NCBI RefSeq assembly: GCF_015070875.1
Contig: NZ_JADDIV010000003.1
Location: 744,001-808,000 of the forward strand
Reading direction: 5' to 3'
DNA: 64,000 bases
From: Ramlibacter pallidus
Lineage (GTDB): Bacteria > Pseudomonadota > Gammaproteobacteria > Burkholderiales > Burkholderiaceae_C
Numbering within the stretch: the first letter of the stretch is position 1; every line of letters begins with the position of its first letter. Shown piece by piece: positions 1 through 10,339 of the stretch. The notes beneath the pieces were generated by a model, which did no database searches, was not told the DNA's origin, and saw nothing but the letters and a program-made list of their open reading frames with translations. Position numbers and translations under genes: made by a program.

Positions 1-842
1 TGGTAGACGATGTCGTTGCCGTCGACGGACGCGTTCAGCACCGGGTACTTCTTGAGCGCGTGCACGGCGGCCTTCACGAAGAAGGACATGAAGCCGATCT
101 TGACGCCGTGCTCCTTCTCGAACTTCTCCTGGAAGCGCTTGCGCATCTCCATCACCGGCGCCATGTTCACCTCGTTGAAGGTGGTCAGGATCGCGTTGGT
201 GGATTGCGACTGCAGCAGGCGTTCGGCGATGCGGGCCCGCAGGCGCGACATGGGCACGCGCTGCTCGGGGCGCTCGCCGAGGTCGGCGCCGGCGGACGGC
301 GCGGAGACCTGCTGCAGCGCCGGGCGCGGAGCTGCGGCGGGCGCGGGAGCCGGAGCGGCCTTGGCGGCCGTCCCGGACGCCAGCGCGCCGATCACATCGC
401 CCTTGGTCACGCGGCCGTCGCGGCCGGTGCCGGCGACGGAGCCGGCCGGCATGTTGTTGTCGGCCATCATCTTCTGGGCGGCCGGCATGGCCACGTCCGA
501 CTTCGAGCCGCCCGCGGGGGCTGCAGCCGGAGCGGAAGCCACGGCGCTGGGCGTCGCCTGCGCCGGCTTGGCGGCGGCGGGGGCGGCGGCGCCGGCCTTG
601 CCTTCGCTGTCGATCTTCGCGATCACCTGGTCCGAGGTGACCGTGCCGCCGTCGGCGATCACGATCTCCGCCAGCACGCCCGCGCTGGGCGCCGGGACTT
701 CCAGCACCACCTTGTCCGTCTCGATCTCGATCAGGATCTCGTCCTGGGCGACGGCCTCACCGGCCTTCTTCTTCCACTGCAGCAGGGTCGCTTCCGCGAC
801 CGATTCGGAGAGCTGCGGGACCTTCACGTCAACGATAGCCAT
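1..842 (-). CDS. sucB: 2-oxoglutarate dehydrogenase E2, dihydrolipoyl succinyltransferase (3' part missing)
   Basis: E2 core of the 2-oxoglutarate dehydrogenase complex of the TCA cycle; it transfers the succinyl group from lipoyl-lysine to CoA. The visible 280 residues hold an N-terminal lipoyl domain (lipoyl lysine in ETDKVVLEVPAP, about residue 43), an Ala/Pro linker, an E3-binding domain (motif AGTGRDGRVTKGDVI, about 135-150) and the beginning of the catalytic domain. The window edge removes the C-terminal half, including the expected HxxxD active site. The E2o identity rests on the lipoyl motif type and on sucA lying directly upstream. It lies 103 bp after sucA on the same strand, with a hairpin between them. 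Confidence 0.95.
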   Translation of the reverse strand, partial: MAIVDVKVPQLSESVAEATLLQWKKKAGEAVAQDEILIEIETDKVVLEVPAPSAGVLAEIVIADGGTVTSDQVIAKIDSEGKAGAAAPAAAKPAQATPSAVASAPAAAPAGGSKSDVAMPAAQKMMADNNMPAGSVAGTGRDGRVTKGDVIGALASGTAAKAAPAPAPAAAPRPALQQVSAPSAGADLGERPEQRVPMSRLRARIAERLLQSQSTNAILTTFNEVNMAPVMEMRKRFQEKFEKEHGVKIGFMSFFVKAAVHALKKYPVLNASVDGNDIVY

Positions 843-910
843 TTGTTCTTCCTGTTCTGTTTTTCAGCGCGTGCGGTGACCGGCCGTCAGGTCCGCGTCG
901 ACCGCGCGCA

Positions 911-944
911 GATATTTCCGCGCGCGAAGCGCGGCGGAAATATC
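911..944 (-). promoter_or_regulatory. Strong hairpin between sucA and sucB
   Basis: The outer arms GATATTTCCGC and GCGGAAATATC pair perfectly over 11 bp. Inside them is a further 4-bp GCGC/GCGC stem with a UUC loop and one bulged base. The structure begins directly after the sucA stop codon and ends about 70 bases before the sucB start. No T-run follows, so it is not a classical terminator. An mRNA processing or stability element that adjusts the E1:E2 ratio, or a dispersed repeat, are both possible. Confidence 0.6.
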
Positions 945-945
945 G

Positions 946-3816
946 CTACTTGGTGAGGACGAAGCCCTTCAGCTTCGCGAAGGCCGCATCCACCAGCGCC
1001 TTCTGCTGCTCGGCGTGCAGGTGCGAGTAACCCACCGCCGGAGAGGCCGATGCGGCGCGGCCGGCATAACCCAGCTTCTGCCCCTCGGCCATGTTCTCGT
1101 GGATGTTGTGCTGGATGAAGAACCACGCCCCCTGGTTCTGCGGCTCGTCCTGGCACCACACGATGTCGCTGACGTTGGGGTACTTCTTCAGCTCCGCCGC
1201 GAACGCCTTGTGCGGGAAGGGGTACAGCTGCTCGACGCGGATGATCGCCACGTCGTCGGCGCCCTTCTCCTCGCGCTTCTTGGCGAGGTCGTAGTAGACC
1301 TTGCCCGAGCACACGACCAGGCGCTTGACCTTGTCGGCCTTGAGTTCCTTCGTCTCCGGGATCACCGTCTGGAAGGTGCCCTTCGTGAACTCCGACAGCG
1401 GGGAGGTCGCGTCCTTGTTCCGCAGCAGCGACTTGGGCGTCATGATCACCAGCGGCTTGCGCAGGTTGCGGATCATCTGCCGGCGCAGCAGGTGGAAGAT
1501 CTGGCTGGCGGTGGTCGGCTGGCACACCTGGATGTTGGTGTCGGCCGACAGCTGCATGAAGCGCTCCAGGCGCGCGGAGCTGTGCTCCGGGCCCTGGCCT
1601 TCGTAGCCGTGCGGCAGCATCAGCGTGATGCCGTTGACGCGGCCCCACTTGACCTCGCCGGAGGCGATGAACTGGTCGATCACGACCTGCGCGCCGTTGG
1701 CGAAGTCGCCGAACTGGGCTTCCCAGATCACCAGCGTGTTGGGGTCGTTGGAGGCGTACCCGTACTCGAAGCCCAGCACCGCCTCTTCCGACAGGATGGA
1801 GTCGATGCACACGAACGGCGCCTGGTTGTCGGCGACGTGCTCCAGCGGCAGGTAGGTGCCGATGTCCCAGCGCTCGCGGTTCTGGTCGTGCAGCACGGCG
1901 TGGCGGTGCACGAAGGTGCCGCGGCCGACGTCCTCGCCGGACAGGCGCACCGGGTAGCCGGAGGCGACCAGCGAGGCGTACGCCATGTGCTCGCCCATGC
2001 CCCAGTCGACGTTGACGTCGCCCCGGCCCATGGCGGCGCGGTCTTCCAGCACCTTCTTCACCAGCGGGTGCACCGTGAAGTTCTCGGGCACGGTGGTGAT
2101 GCGCTCCGCCAGGCGCTTCCATTCGGCCAGCGGGATGGCGGTGTCGGCCGCGTCGGTCCACTTCTTGCCCAGGTACGGCGCCCAGTCGACGGCGTACTTG
2201 CTCTTGAAGTTGGACAGCACCGGGTCGACCGTGTGCTTGCCCTGGTCCATGGCGGCGCGGTAGGCCTTGACCATGTCGTCGCCCAGCGACTCGCCCAGGC
2301 CCTGCGCCGCCAGCTTGTCGGCGTAGAGCTTGCGCGTGCCGGGGTGCGCCGCGATCTTCTTGTACATCAGCGGCTGCGTGAGCGAGGGCGTGTCCTGCTC
2401 GTTGTGGCCCAGCTTGCGGAAGCACACGATGTCGACCACCACGTCCTTGCCGAACTCCATGCGGTATTCGATCGCCAGCTGCGTGGCCAGCACCACGGCC
2501 TCCGGATCGTCGCCGTTCACGTGCAGCACGGGGCACTCGATCATCTTGACGACGTCGGTGCAGTACAGCGTGGAACGCGCGTCGCGGGGGTCGGAGGTGG
2601 TGAAGCCGATCTGGTTGTTGATGACGATGTGCACCGTGCCGCCCGTGAAGTAGCCACGGGTCTCGGCCAGGGCCAGCGTCTCCATCACCACGCCCTGGCC
2701 GGCGATGGCGGCGTCGCCGTGCACCAGCACGGGCAGCACCTGCTTGCCCTGCGCATCGGCGCGGCGGTCCATGCGCGCGCGCACGGAGCCCTCGACCACC
2801 GGGTTCACGATCTCCAGGTGCGAGGGGTTGAAGGCCAGCGACAGGTGCACCGGGCCGCCGGGGGTGCTGACGTCGGAGCTGAAGCCCTGGTGGTACTTCA
2901 CGTCGCCGGCCGGCAGTTCCTCGGGCGCGGAATGGTCGAACTCGGCGAACAGGTCCTTGGGCATCTTGCCCAGCGTGTTCACCAGCACGTTCAGGCGGCC
3001 GCGGTGGGCCATGCCGATCACGATCTCCTGCACGCCCTTGGCGCCGGCCTGCTGGATCAGTTCGTCCATGGAGGCGATGAAGCTCTCGCCGCCTTCCAGC
3101 GAGAAGCGCTTCTGGCCGACGTACTTGGTGTGCAGGAAGCGCTCGAGGCCTTCCGCCGCGGTCAGGCGGTCGAGGATGTGCTTCTTCTTCTCGGTGCTGA
3201 ACTGCGGCTTGCTGCGGATCGATTCCAGCTTCTGCTGCCACCAGCGCTTGTGGCCCTGGTCGCTGATGTACATGTACTCGGCGCCCAGCGTGCCGCAATA
3301 CGTCTCGCGCAGCGCGTTGAGCAGCTCGCGCAGGGACATGTTGTCCTTGCCGAAGAAGGTGTTGCTGGTGTTGAACACCGCTTCCTGGTCGGCGTCGCTG
3401 AAGCCGTAGAAGGACGGGTCCAGCTCGGGGATGTTCTCGCGCTCGGTGCGCTTAAGCGGGTCGAGGTCGGCCCAGCGGCAGCCGACGTTGCGGTACGCGG
3501 CGATCAGCTGCTGGGCGGCGGTGCGCTTGCGGGCCAGTTCCAGGTCGCCGCCGGCGGCGACGACGACGCGCGTGCCGCCCTGCTTCGCGCGCTGGGCGAA
3601 GGCATTGACGACGGGCAGGTGCGGGACGTCCTTGGCATTGGTGCCGTCGACGGCGGGGACGTTCTGGAGCGCGTCGAAGTATTCGCGCCAGTGGTCGGGG
3701 ACGCTGCCGGGATTGGCGAGGTAGTTCTCGTACATCTCCTCGACATAGGGCGCGTTGCCGCCGAAGAGATAGGAATTGCCTCGATAGGCCGTGTAGACGG
3801 AGCTCTGGTCGCTCAT
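946..3816 (-). CDS. sucA: 2-oxoglutarate dehydrogenase E1
   Basis: Thiamine-diphosphate-dependent E1 of the 2-oxoglutarate dehydrogenase complex: decarboxylates 2-oxoglutarate and succinylates the E2 lipoyl group. The 956 residues match the usual family length of about 930-960. The N-terminal peptide resembles the E2-binding segment of other SucA proteins (LFGGNAPYVEEMYENYL). The ThDP region contains GDAAIAGQGVVMETL and NNQIGFTTSDPRD, and the transketolase-like pyrimidine-binding region near residues 600-700 includes VDWGMGEHMAYASL. Start ATG at 3816. sucB follows on the same strand, as in most proteobacteria. Confidence 0.97.
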   Translation of the reverse strand: MSDQSSVYTAYRGNSYLFGGNAPYVEEMYENYLANPGSVPDHWREYFDALQNVPAVDGTNAKDVPHLPVVNAFAQRAKQGGTRVVVAAGGDLELARKRTAAQQLIAAYRNVGCRWADLDPLKRTERENIPELDPSFYGFSDADQEAVFNTSNTFFGKDNMSLRELLNALRETYCGTLGAEYMYISDQGHKRWWQQKLESIRSKPQFSTEKKKHILDRLTAAEGLERFLHTKYVGQKRFSLEGGESFIASMDELIQQAGAKGVQEIVIGMAHRGRLNVLVNTLGKMPKDLFAEFDHSAPEELPAGDVKYHQGFSSDVSTPGGPVHLSLAFNPSHLEIVNPVVEGSVRARMDRRADAQGKQVLPVLVHGDAAIAGQGVVMETLALAETRGYFTGGTVHIVINNQIGFTTSDPRDARSTLYCTDVVKMIECPVLHVNGDDPEAVVLATQLAIEYRMEFGKDVVVDIVCFRKLGHNEQDTPSLTQPLMYKKIAAHPGTRKLYADKLAAQGLGESLGDDMVKAYRAAMDQGKHTVDPVLSNFKSKYAVDWAPYLGKKWTDAADTAIPLAEWKRLAERITTVPENFTVHPLVKKVLEDRAAMGRGDVNVDWGMGEHMAYASLVASGYPVRLSGEDVGRGTFVHRHAVLHDQNRERWDIGTYLPLEHVADNQAPFVCIDSILSEEAVLGFEYGYASNDPNTLVIWEAQFGDFANGAQVVIDQFIASGEVKWGRVNGITLMLPHGYEGQGPEHSSARLERFMQLSADTNIQVCQPTTASQIFHLLRRQMIRNLRKPLVIMTPKSLLRNKDATSPLSEFTKGTFQTVIPETKELKADKVKRLVVCSGKVYYDLAKKREEKGADDVAIIRVEQLYPFPHKAFAAELKKYPNVSDIVWCQDEPQNQGAWFFIQHNIHENMAEGQKLGYAGRAASASPAVGYSHLHAEQQKALVDAAFAKLKGFVLTK

Positions 3817-3831
3817 CGTTCGCTACTTTCC

Positions 3832-3848
3832 GCTCCCCTGCAGGGAGC
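3832..3848 (-). promoter_or_regulatory. Inverted repeat in the sucA leader
   Basis: GCTCCC and GGGAGC flank CTGCA, 16 to 32 bases upstream of the sucA ATG. It overlaps where a Shine-Dalgarno sequence or a short leader would lie. It may be an operator or a leader hairpin; only the symmetry supports it. Confidence 0.3.
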
Positions 3849-3978
3849 ATTGAGCTGGTTAGGAAACCTTCCGCGACACGGCTGAACCGGTTGGCGGATG
3901 CGACTGTGGCTGGAAGGGGCCTTGGTTGCGAACGCGATTGTGCCACCTATCGGGAGGCACTGCCAACGCCGGGGCGGC

Positions 3979-5871
<1,893 letters not shown>

Positions 5872-5935
5872 GCGGTCTCCTGTGGGTGCCGATTGTGGGC
5901 ACCCGCCTTGCCGTCGGCTGACGCGGAGCCCGCGC

Positions 5936-6541
5936 CTATTTGACGATGCTCAAGATTTCGCGGAAACGGGGATGTCCCGCATCGCGCAGCCACTCGAACG
6001 CCACCATCTCGGTGGTCACCAGTTCCGCGCCGGCGCCGGCCAGCCGGTCGAAGGCGGCGTCGCGGCTGCGTTCGCTGCGCGAGCCGCAGGCGTCCGTCAC
6101 CACCCAGACCTCCAGCTCCTCCTCCAGCAGGCCCAGCGCCGTCTGCAGCAGGCACACGTGCGCCTCGCACCCCGCGAGAACGATGCTTTCGCGACCGGGA
6201 GCCGGTGCGGGCGCGGCCTTCTGCAGGTGCTTCGGCAGGCTGCGGGCATTGCCGCCCTGGGCCCTGGGCGCCGGCTTGAGCCGGGGCAGCAGCAGCTCCG
6301 TGGCGTCGAAGGCCATCTTGGACACCACGCGGCCCGCCACCAGCGGCTGCAAGGCGTCCGCGGTCGGGCCGAGGCCCTCCGGGTTTTCCTCGGTGGCCCA
6401 AAGCGGCACCTGCAGGAGCTGCGCGATGCGCGCGAGCCGCACCGCGTTCGCCAGCACGAGGTCGCCTTCGTGGAGGGCGGGGAGCAGGCGCGCCTGGTAG
6501 TCGACCAGCACGAGTTGCGATTCTTCGGCGTCCAAAAGCAT
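5936..6541 (-). CDS. Isochorismatase-family cysteine hydrolase
   Basis: Cytoplasmic cysteine hydrolase of the isochorismatase/YcaC superfamily, 201 aa. The expected Asp-Lys-Cys triad is visible: D14 in LVDYQARL, K75 in VVSKMAFDA and C130 in GCEAHVCLL. An Ala/Pro-rich insertion sits at about residues 106-116. The start ATG at 6541 was chosen because the homologous fold begins at MLLDAEESQLVLVDYQ; a longer in-frame extension upstream lacks family features and would cross into the divergent kinase gene. Substrate unknown: family members act on amides such as nicotinamide, on carbamoyl compounds and on isochorismate. It is 64 bp upstream of prpE on the same strand. Confidence 0.82.
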   Translation of the reverse strand: MLLDAEESQLVLVDYQARLLPALHEGDLVLANAVRLARIAQLLQVPLWATEENPEGLGPTADALQPLVAGRVVSKMAFDATELLLPRLKPAPRAQGGNARSLPKHLQKAAPAPAPGRESIVLAGCEAHVCLLQTALGLLEEELEVWVVTDACGSRSERSRDAAFDRLAGAGAELVTTEMVAFEWLRDAGHPRFREILSIVK

Positions 6542-6635
6542 GGGTGTTCCTTTGCCGCGATTATTCCAGCAGCGTTTAGGGAACATGCCTAAGCGGAGCG
6601 CCGCCAACGCGACGGTACACTCGTTCGGCCACGCC

Positions 6636-7730
6636 ATGTCCAGCCGCGCTTCCCCCGATACGAAACCCATCCGGCTGCTGTGCGTCGAGGACAATCCCGA
6701 CGACGTGGAGCTGATGGGCATCGCGCTGGAGCGCGCCGACCCCGGCCGGCGCTACGAACTGCACCGGGTCGACAACGCCGCGAGCTTCGTCGCCGCGCTC
6801 GAAGCCGAATGGGACGTGATCCTGTGCGACTTCAACCTCCCCCGCTTCTCCCCGTACGCGGCCCTCCAGATCCTGGTGACGCGGCGCGCCAACGTGCCCC
6901 TGATCGTGCTGACCCGCGCCATCGGCGAGGAGGCCGCGGTGCACGTGCTGCGCTGCGGCGCCAAGGACTACCTGACCAAGGACAAGCTGGGCACCCTGCC
7001 CCAGATCATCGGCCGCGTGCTCGAGGAGCGCCGGCGCGCGCAGGAAAAGGAACGGCTCGACCTGGAACTGCAGGGCGCCTATGCGCGCCTGAAGGAGCTT
7101 TCCGCGCGCTTCGTGCTGGCGCAGGAGCGGGAGCGCTCGCACATCTCGCGCGAGCTGCACGACCAGCTCGGGCAGACGCTGACCGCGGTGGTGATCCACC
7201 TGCACGCAGCCGACCGCGCGCCGGACCGCGAGGCCGCGCGCAAGCACAGTGAAACGGCGGCCGAACTGGCGAACGGCGCCTTGCAGCAGCTCAAGACGCT
7301 GTCTTTCTCGCTGCGGCCGGCGCAGCTGGACCTGCTGGGCCTGGTGCCCGCGGTGCAGTCGGCCATGCAGCGCATCGCCGAGCCCGCGGGCCTGGCCTGC
7401 GAACTCACGGCGCGGGGAAGCGAGCCGGCCCGGCTGGAAGAGAATGCCGCCGTCACCGTGCGCCTGGTGCAGGAGGCGCTGACGAATACGGTGCGTCACG
7501 CCCAGGCTTCCCGGGTGCGCGTGCGCCTGCGCTTCCTGCCGCGCGGCCGGATCAGCGTGCTGGTGCTGGACGACGGCAAGGGTTTCGACAAGAAGGCGGT
7601 GCTCAACGGTCATCAAAGCGAACGGAACATCGGGCTGTACGGCATGATCGAGCGGACCGAGCTGGCGGGAGGGAGGCTCCACATCCGGACGCGGCGCGGC
7701 CGCGGCGTGGCGGTGCGGGCCGTGCTATGA
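6636..7730 (+). CDS. Receiver-domain histidine kinase (REC-HisKA_3-HATPase)
   Basis: Soluble 364-aa two-component protein. Residues 12-135 form a response-regulator receiver domain (acidic pocket VEDNPDD, phosphoacceptor D65 in LCDFNLPR, lysine in GAKDYLTKDK). A NarX/DegS-type dimerisation domain follows with phosphoacceptor H175 in ISRELHDQLGQ, then a HATPase domain with N-box QEALTNTVRHAQ and G-box LDDGKGFD. No membrane segment or periplasmic sensor was found, so its signal probably arrives by phosphotransfer to D65. ATG 6636 was preferred because earlier in-frame ATGs lie in the divergent gene's promoter region. The response regulator gene follows after 22 bp and is the likely partner. Confidence 0.86.
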   Translation: MSSRASPDTKPIRLLCVEDNPDDVELMGIALERADPGRRYELHRVDNAASFVAALEAEWDVILCDFNLPRFSPYAALQILVTRRANVPLIVLTRAIGEEAAVHVLRCGAKDYLTKDKLGTLPQIIGRVLEERRRAQEKERLDLELQGAYARLKELSARFVLAQERERSHISRELHDQLGQTLTAVVIHLHAADRAPDREAARKHSETAAELANGALQQLKTLSFSLRPAQLDLLGLVPAVQSAMQRIAEPAGLACELTARGSEPARLEENAAVTVRLVQEALTNTVRHAQASRVRVRLRFLPRGRISVLVLDDGKGFDKKAVLNGHQSERNIGLYGMIERTELAGGRLHIRTRRGRGVAVRAVL

Positions 7731-7752
7731 ACGAGGACACCAAGGGACATCC

Positions 7753-8403
7753 ATGATCCCCAACCTGAACAAACCGATGCCCATCCAGGTCGTCCTGGCC
7801 GACGACCACGACCTGGTGCGCTCCGGCATCAAGGCCCTGCTCTCCACGGTGGAAGGCGTGCAGGTGATCGCCGAGGCCCGCAACGGCAGCGAACTGCTGG
7901 CGCTGCTCGAATCCGTGAAGCCGGACGTCGTGATGACCGACATCTCCATGCCGGGCATGGACGGCATCACCGCGATCGCGGAGATCCACACACGCTTCCC
8001 GGACGTGCGGGTGATCGTGCTTTCCATGTACGACACCGTCGACTTCGTGAAGCGCGCAGTGGCCAACGGCGCCTGCGGCTATCTGATGAAGGACGCCCCG
8101 CCCTTCGAGCTGGAACAGGCCCTGCGCAGCGTGATGGCCACCGGCAGCTACTTCAGCGCCGCGGTGGCGCAGCGCCTGCTGCAGCCGTCCGAGCCCACCG
8201 TCGACGACGAGCTCACCACCCGCCAGGTCGAGATCCTGACGCTCATCGCGCAGGGCAAGTCGGCCAAGGAGATCGCCTTCGAGCTCGGGCTGAGCCCGAA
8301 GACGGTGGACGTGCACCGGGCGCGCATCATGGAGCGGCTGCGCCTGAACGACATCGCCAGCCTCACGCGCTATGCGGTGCGCAAGGGGCTGGTGAAGGCC
8401 TGA
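7753..8403 (+). CDS. NarL/FixJ-family response regulator
   Basis: DNA-binding response regulator, 216 aa. Receiver domain at residues 11-130 with the acidic pair ADDHD and phosphoacceptor D63 in VVMTDISMPGMDG. The LuxR-type helix-turn-helix at about 150-212 carries LTTRQVEILTLIAQG and GLSPKTVDVHRARIMERL. It is encoded 22 bp after the receiver-kinase gene and is presumably phosphorylated by it. Target genes are unknown. The downstream sugar dehydrogenase gene is convergent, with only 4 bp between the two stop codons. Confidence 0.9.
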   Translation: MIPNLNKPMPIQVVLADDHDLVRSGIKALLSTVEGVQVIAEARNGSELLALLESVKPDVVMTDISMPGMDGITAIAEIHTRFPDVRVIVLSMYDTVDFVKRAVANGACGYLMKDAPPFELEQALRSVMATGSYFSAAVAQRLLQPSEPTVDDELTTRQVEILTLIAQGKSAKEIAFELGLSPKTVDVHRARIMERLRLNDIASLTRYAVRKGLVKA

Positions 8404-8407
8404 CCCT

Positions 8408-9565
8408 TCACTGCGGCACGACGCGCACCAGCTTGCCGTTGCCTTCGTCCGTCAGCAGGTAGAGCAGCCCGTCCGGCCCCTGCCGGACGTCACGCACCCG
8501 GCCGACGTCCTGCAGCAGCTTGTGCTCGCGCACGACCTTTCCGTTCGCGATCTCCAGCCGCGAGAGGTAGCGGAACTTGAGGGCGCCCACGAACAGGTTG
8601 CCGCGCCAGCCCGCGCCGTAGCGTTCGCTGGTGAGGAAGGCCATGCCGCTGGGCGCCATCGAGGGGGTCCACTGGTGCAGCGGCTGCTCCATGCCCGCCC
8701 GCTCGCTGATGCCTTCGCCGATCCTGCCGCCGCCGTAGTTCTCGCCGAAGGTGATCACCGGCCAGCCGTAGTTGCGGCCCGCCTGCGGCACGTTGATCTC
8801 GTCGCCGCCCTGGGGACCGTGTTCGTTCATCCAGAACACGCCGTCGGGCGACAGGGTGGCCCCCTGCGCGTTGCGATGGCCGTAGCTCCAGATCTCGGGC
8901 AAGGCGCCGGCGCGGTCCAGGAAGGGGTTGTCGCGTGCCGGCGTGCCGTCCTTCTGGATGTGGATCACCTTGCCGTGGTGGTTGTCCAGGGTCTGGGCGT
9001 CTTCCTTGCGCGAGTTGCGCTCGCCGGTGGTGAGGAACAGCGTCCCGTCACGCGCCTCCACGATGCGGCAGCCGAAGTGCATGCTGCTGGCCACCTTCGG
9101 CTTGCCGCTGAAGATCACGCGCACGTCCTCCAGCCGCGTGTCGTCGGCGGCGAGCCGGGCGCGCGCAAGCGCCGTGCTGTTGCCGCCGCTGCCCGGTTCG
9201 GAGAAGCAGAAGTACAGCGTGCGGTTGGAGGCGAAGGCGGAGTCCAGCACCAGGTCCAGCAGGCCCCCCTGCCCGCCGGCGGCCACGCGCGGCACGCCCT
9301 GCAAGGGCTCGCCCAGGCGCCCCTGCGCGTTAACGATGCGCATGCGTCCGGGCCGTTCGGTGACCAGGAAGCGGTTCCCCGGAAGGAAGGCCACGGCCCA
9401 GGGATGTTCCAGGCCGCTGGCGACGGTTTCCGGCCGAACGGTCTGCGCAGCGGCCCCGGCGGAGAACGAAGCTGCGAAAATCAGCGCCGCGCAGGACGCG
9501 GCGAGCGGGCCCCAGAGCCGGCCGGCCCTCCTGGATCGAATGAGCATGTTCATGGTGGCAAACAT
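8408..9565 (-). CDS. PQQ-dependent sugar dehydrogenase, soluble aldose type (YliI-like)
   Basis: Periplasmic beta-propeller dehydrogenase of the glucose/sorbosone dehydrogenase family, 385 aa, oxidising aldoses with PQQ. The mature part begins VRPETVASGLEHPWAVAFLPGN. Family motifs include GQGGLLDLVLD, SMHFGCRI, WSYGHRNAQG and NEHGPQGGDEIN. A signal peptide ends near SAGAAAQT (about residue 41). ATG 9565 was chosen because AGAGGTGG lies 6 bases upstream; ATGs at 9553 and 9547 are alternatives. No pqq biosynthesis genes are in the window. Single gene, divergent from the NlpC/P60 gene. Confidence 0.85.
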   Translation of the reverse strand: MFATMNMLIRSRRAGRLWGPLAASCAALIFAASFSAGAAAQTVRPETVASGLEHPWAVAFLPGNRFLVTERPGRMRIVNAQGRLGEPLQGVPRVAAGGQGGLLDLVLDSAFASNRTLYFCFSEPGSGGNSTALARARLAADDTRLEDVRVIFSGKPKVASSMHFGCRIVEARDGTLFLTTGERNSRKEDAQTLDNHHGKVIHIQKDGTPARDNPFLDRAGALPEIWSYGHRNAQGATLSPDGVFWMNEHGPQGGDEINVPQAGRNYGWPVITFGENYGGGRIGEGISERAGMEQPLHQWTPSMAPSGMAFLTSERYGAGWRGNLFVGALKFRYLSRLEIANGKVVREHKLLQDVGRVRDVRQGPDGLLYLLTDEGNGKLVRVVPQ

Positions 9566-9680
9566 TGTTTCCCACCTCTCCGCCACGCGGGGGAAACGAC
9601 GCAAATTCGATACAAATCAAGAACTTGGAATGAACTCTTCACTTGACGTCCGGGCCGGCCGGAAGCTAACCTCCGCGCCC

Positions 9681-10280
9681 ATGAAGCAATGGTTGAGCTT
9701 GTGCGCCGTGCTGGTCGCGACCGGGGCGCAAGCCTTGCCGCCCGCTTCCGCCGAAGACGACGTCGGCCGCTTCATGGCCGAGAAGCGCCTGATCGACCGC
9801 ATCGAGGAAGTCCGCGAAAAGGTGGGCGACCGCGTGAGCGAAGGCGCGAGCCGCGTCGCCCACAAGGCATCCGACCTGGTCGTCACGGCCATGGGCTTCC
9901 TGGGCGTGCCCTATCGCCGCGGCGGCAACTCGGTGGAGACCGGTTTCGACTGCAGCGGCTTCGTCAAGGCGATGTACGAGCAGACCCTGGGCCTCATGCT
10001 GCCGCGCCGCGCCAACGAGCAGGCCGCGGCCACGCAGAAGATCGACAAGCAGGAACTGCAGCCGGGCGACCTGGTGTTCTTCAACACGCTGCGCCGCACC
10101 TTCAGCCACGTCGGCATCTACATCGGCGACAACAAGTTCATCCACTCGCCCAAGCCGGGTGCACAGGTGCGCGTGGAGGACATGCGGGTGCCCTACTGGT
10201 CCTCGCGCTTCGACGGTGCGCGCCGGGTCACGCCCACGGCCGCCGCCAACGCCGCGCAGCCCGAAGCGGCCGCGCAATGA
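9681..10280 (+). CDS. NlpC/P60-family peptidoglycan peptidase (C40)
   Basis: Exported 199-aa cysteine peptidase expected to cut peptide stems in cell wall peptidoglycan. A signal peptide (MKQWLSLCAVLVATGAQA, about 18 residues) is followed by a short alpha-helical stretch rich in Arg/Glu. The NlpC/P60 domain follows from about residue 65 with catalytic Cys in FDCSGFVKAMYEQ and His in FSHVGIYIGDNKFIHSP, plus the usual LQPGDLVFF. The C-terminus is a short Ala-rich tail. The ATG has only a weak upstream GGAAG, 15 bases away, but the signal peptide fixes the start. Monocistronic; convergent with lpdA. Confidence 0.88.
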   Translation: MKQWLSLCAVLVATGAQALPPASAEDDVGRFMAEKRLIDRIEEVREKVGDRVSEGASRVAHKASDLVVTAMGFLGVPYRRGGNSVETGFDCSGFVKAMYEQTLGLMLPRRANEQAAATQKIDKQELQPGDLVFFNTLRRTFSHVGIYIGDNKFIHSPKPGAQVRVEDMRVPYWSSRFDGARRVTPTAAANAAQPEAAAQ

Positions 10281-10339
10281 GCGCCGCGGCGCAAGCCGCT
10301 TCCCACCGAAACGAGACCCCGGCGAACTGGCCCTGAGGC

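Noticed and set aside
1015..3885. A 956-codon open frame antisense to sucA
   Set aside because: It is the mirror of a highly conserved gene in GC-rich DNA, where stop codons are rare in the opposite frames. Its translation is low-complexity His/Val/Leu/Arg-rich with no family resemblance.
5884..5904. GGGTGCC-N7-GGCACCC inverted repeat between prpE and the isochorismatase-family gene
   Set aside because: A short stem with no T-run and no second copy; too weak to call a terminator or operator.
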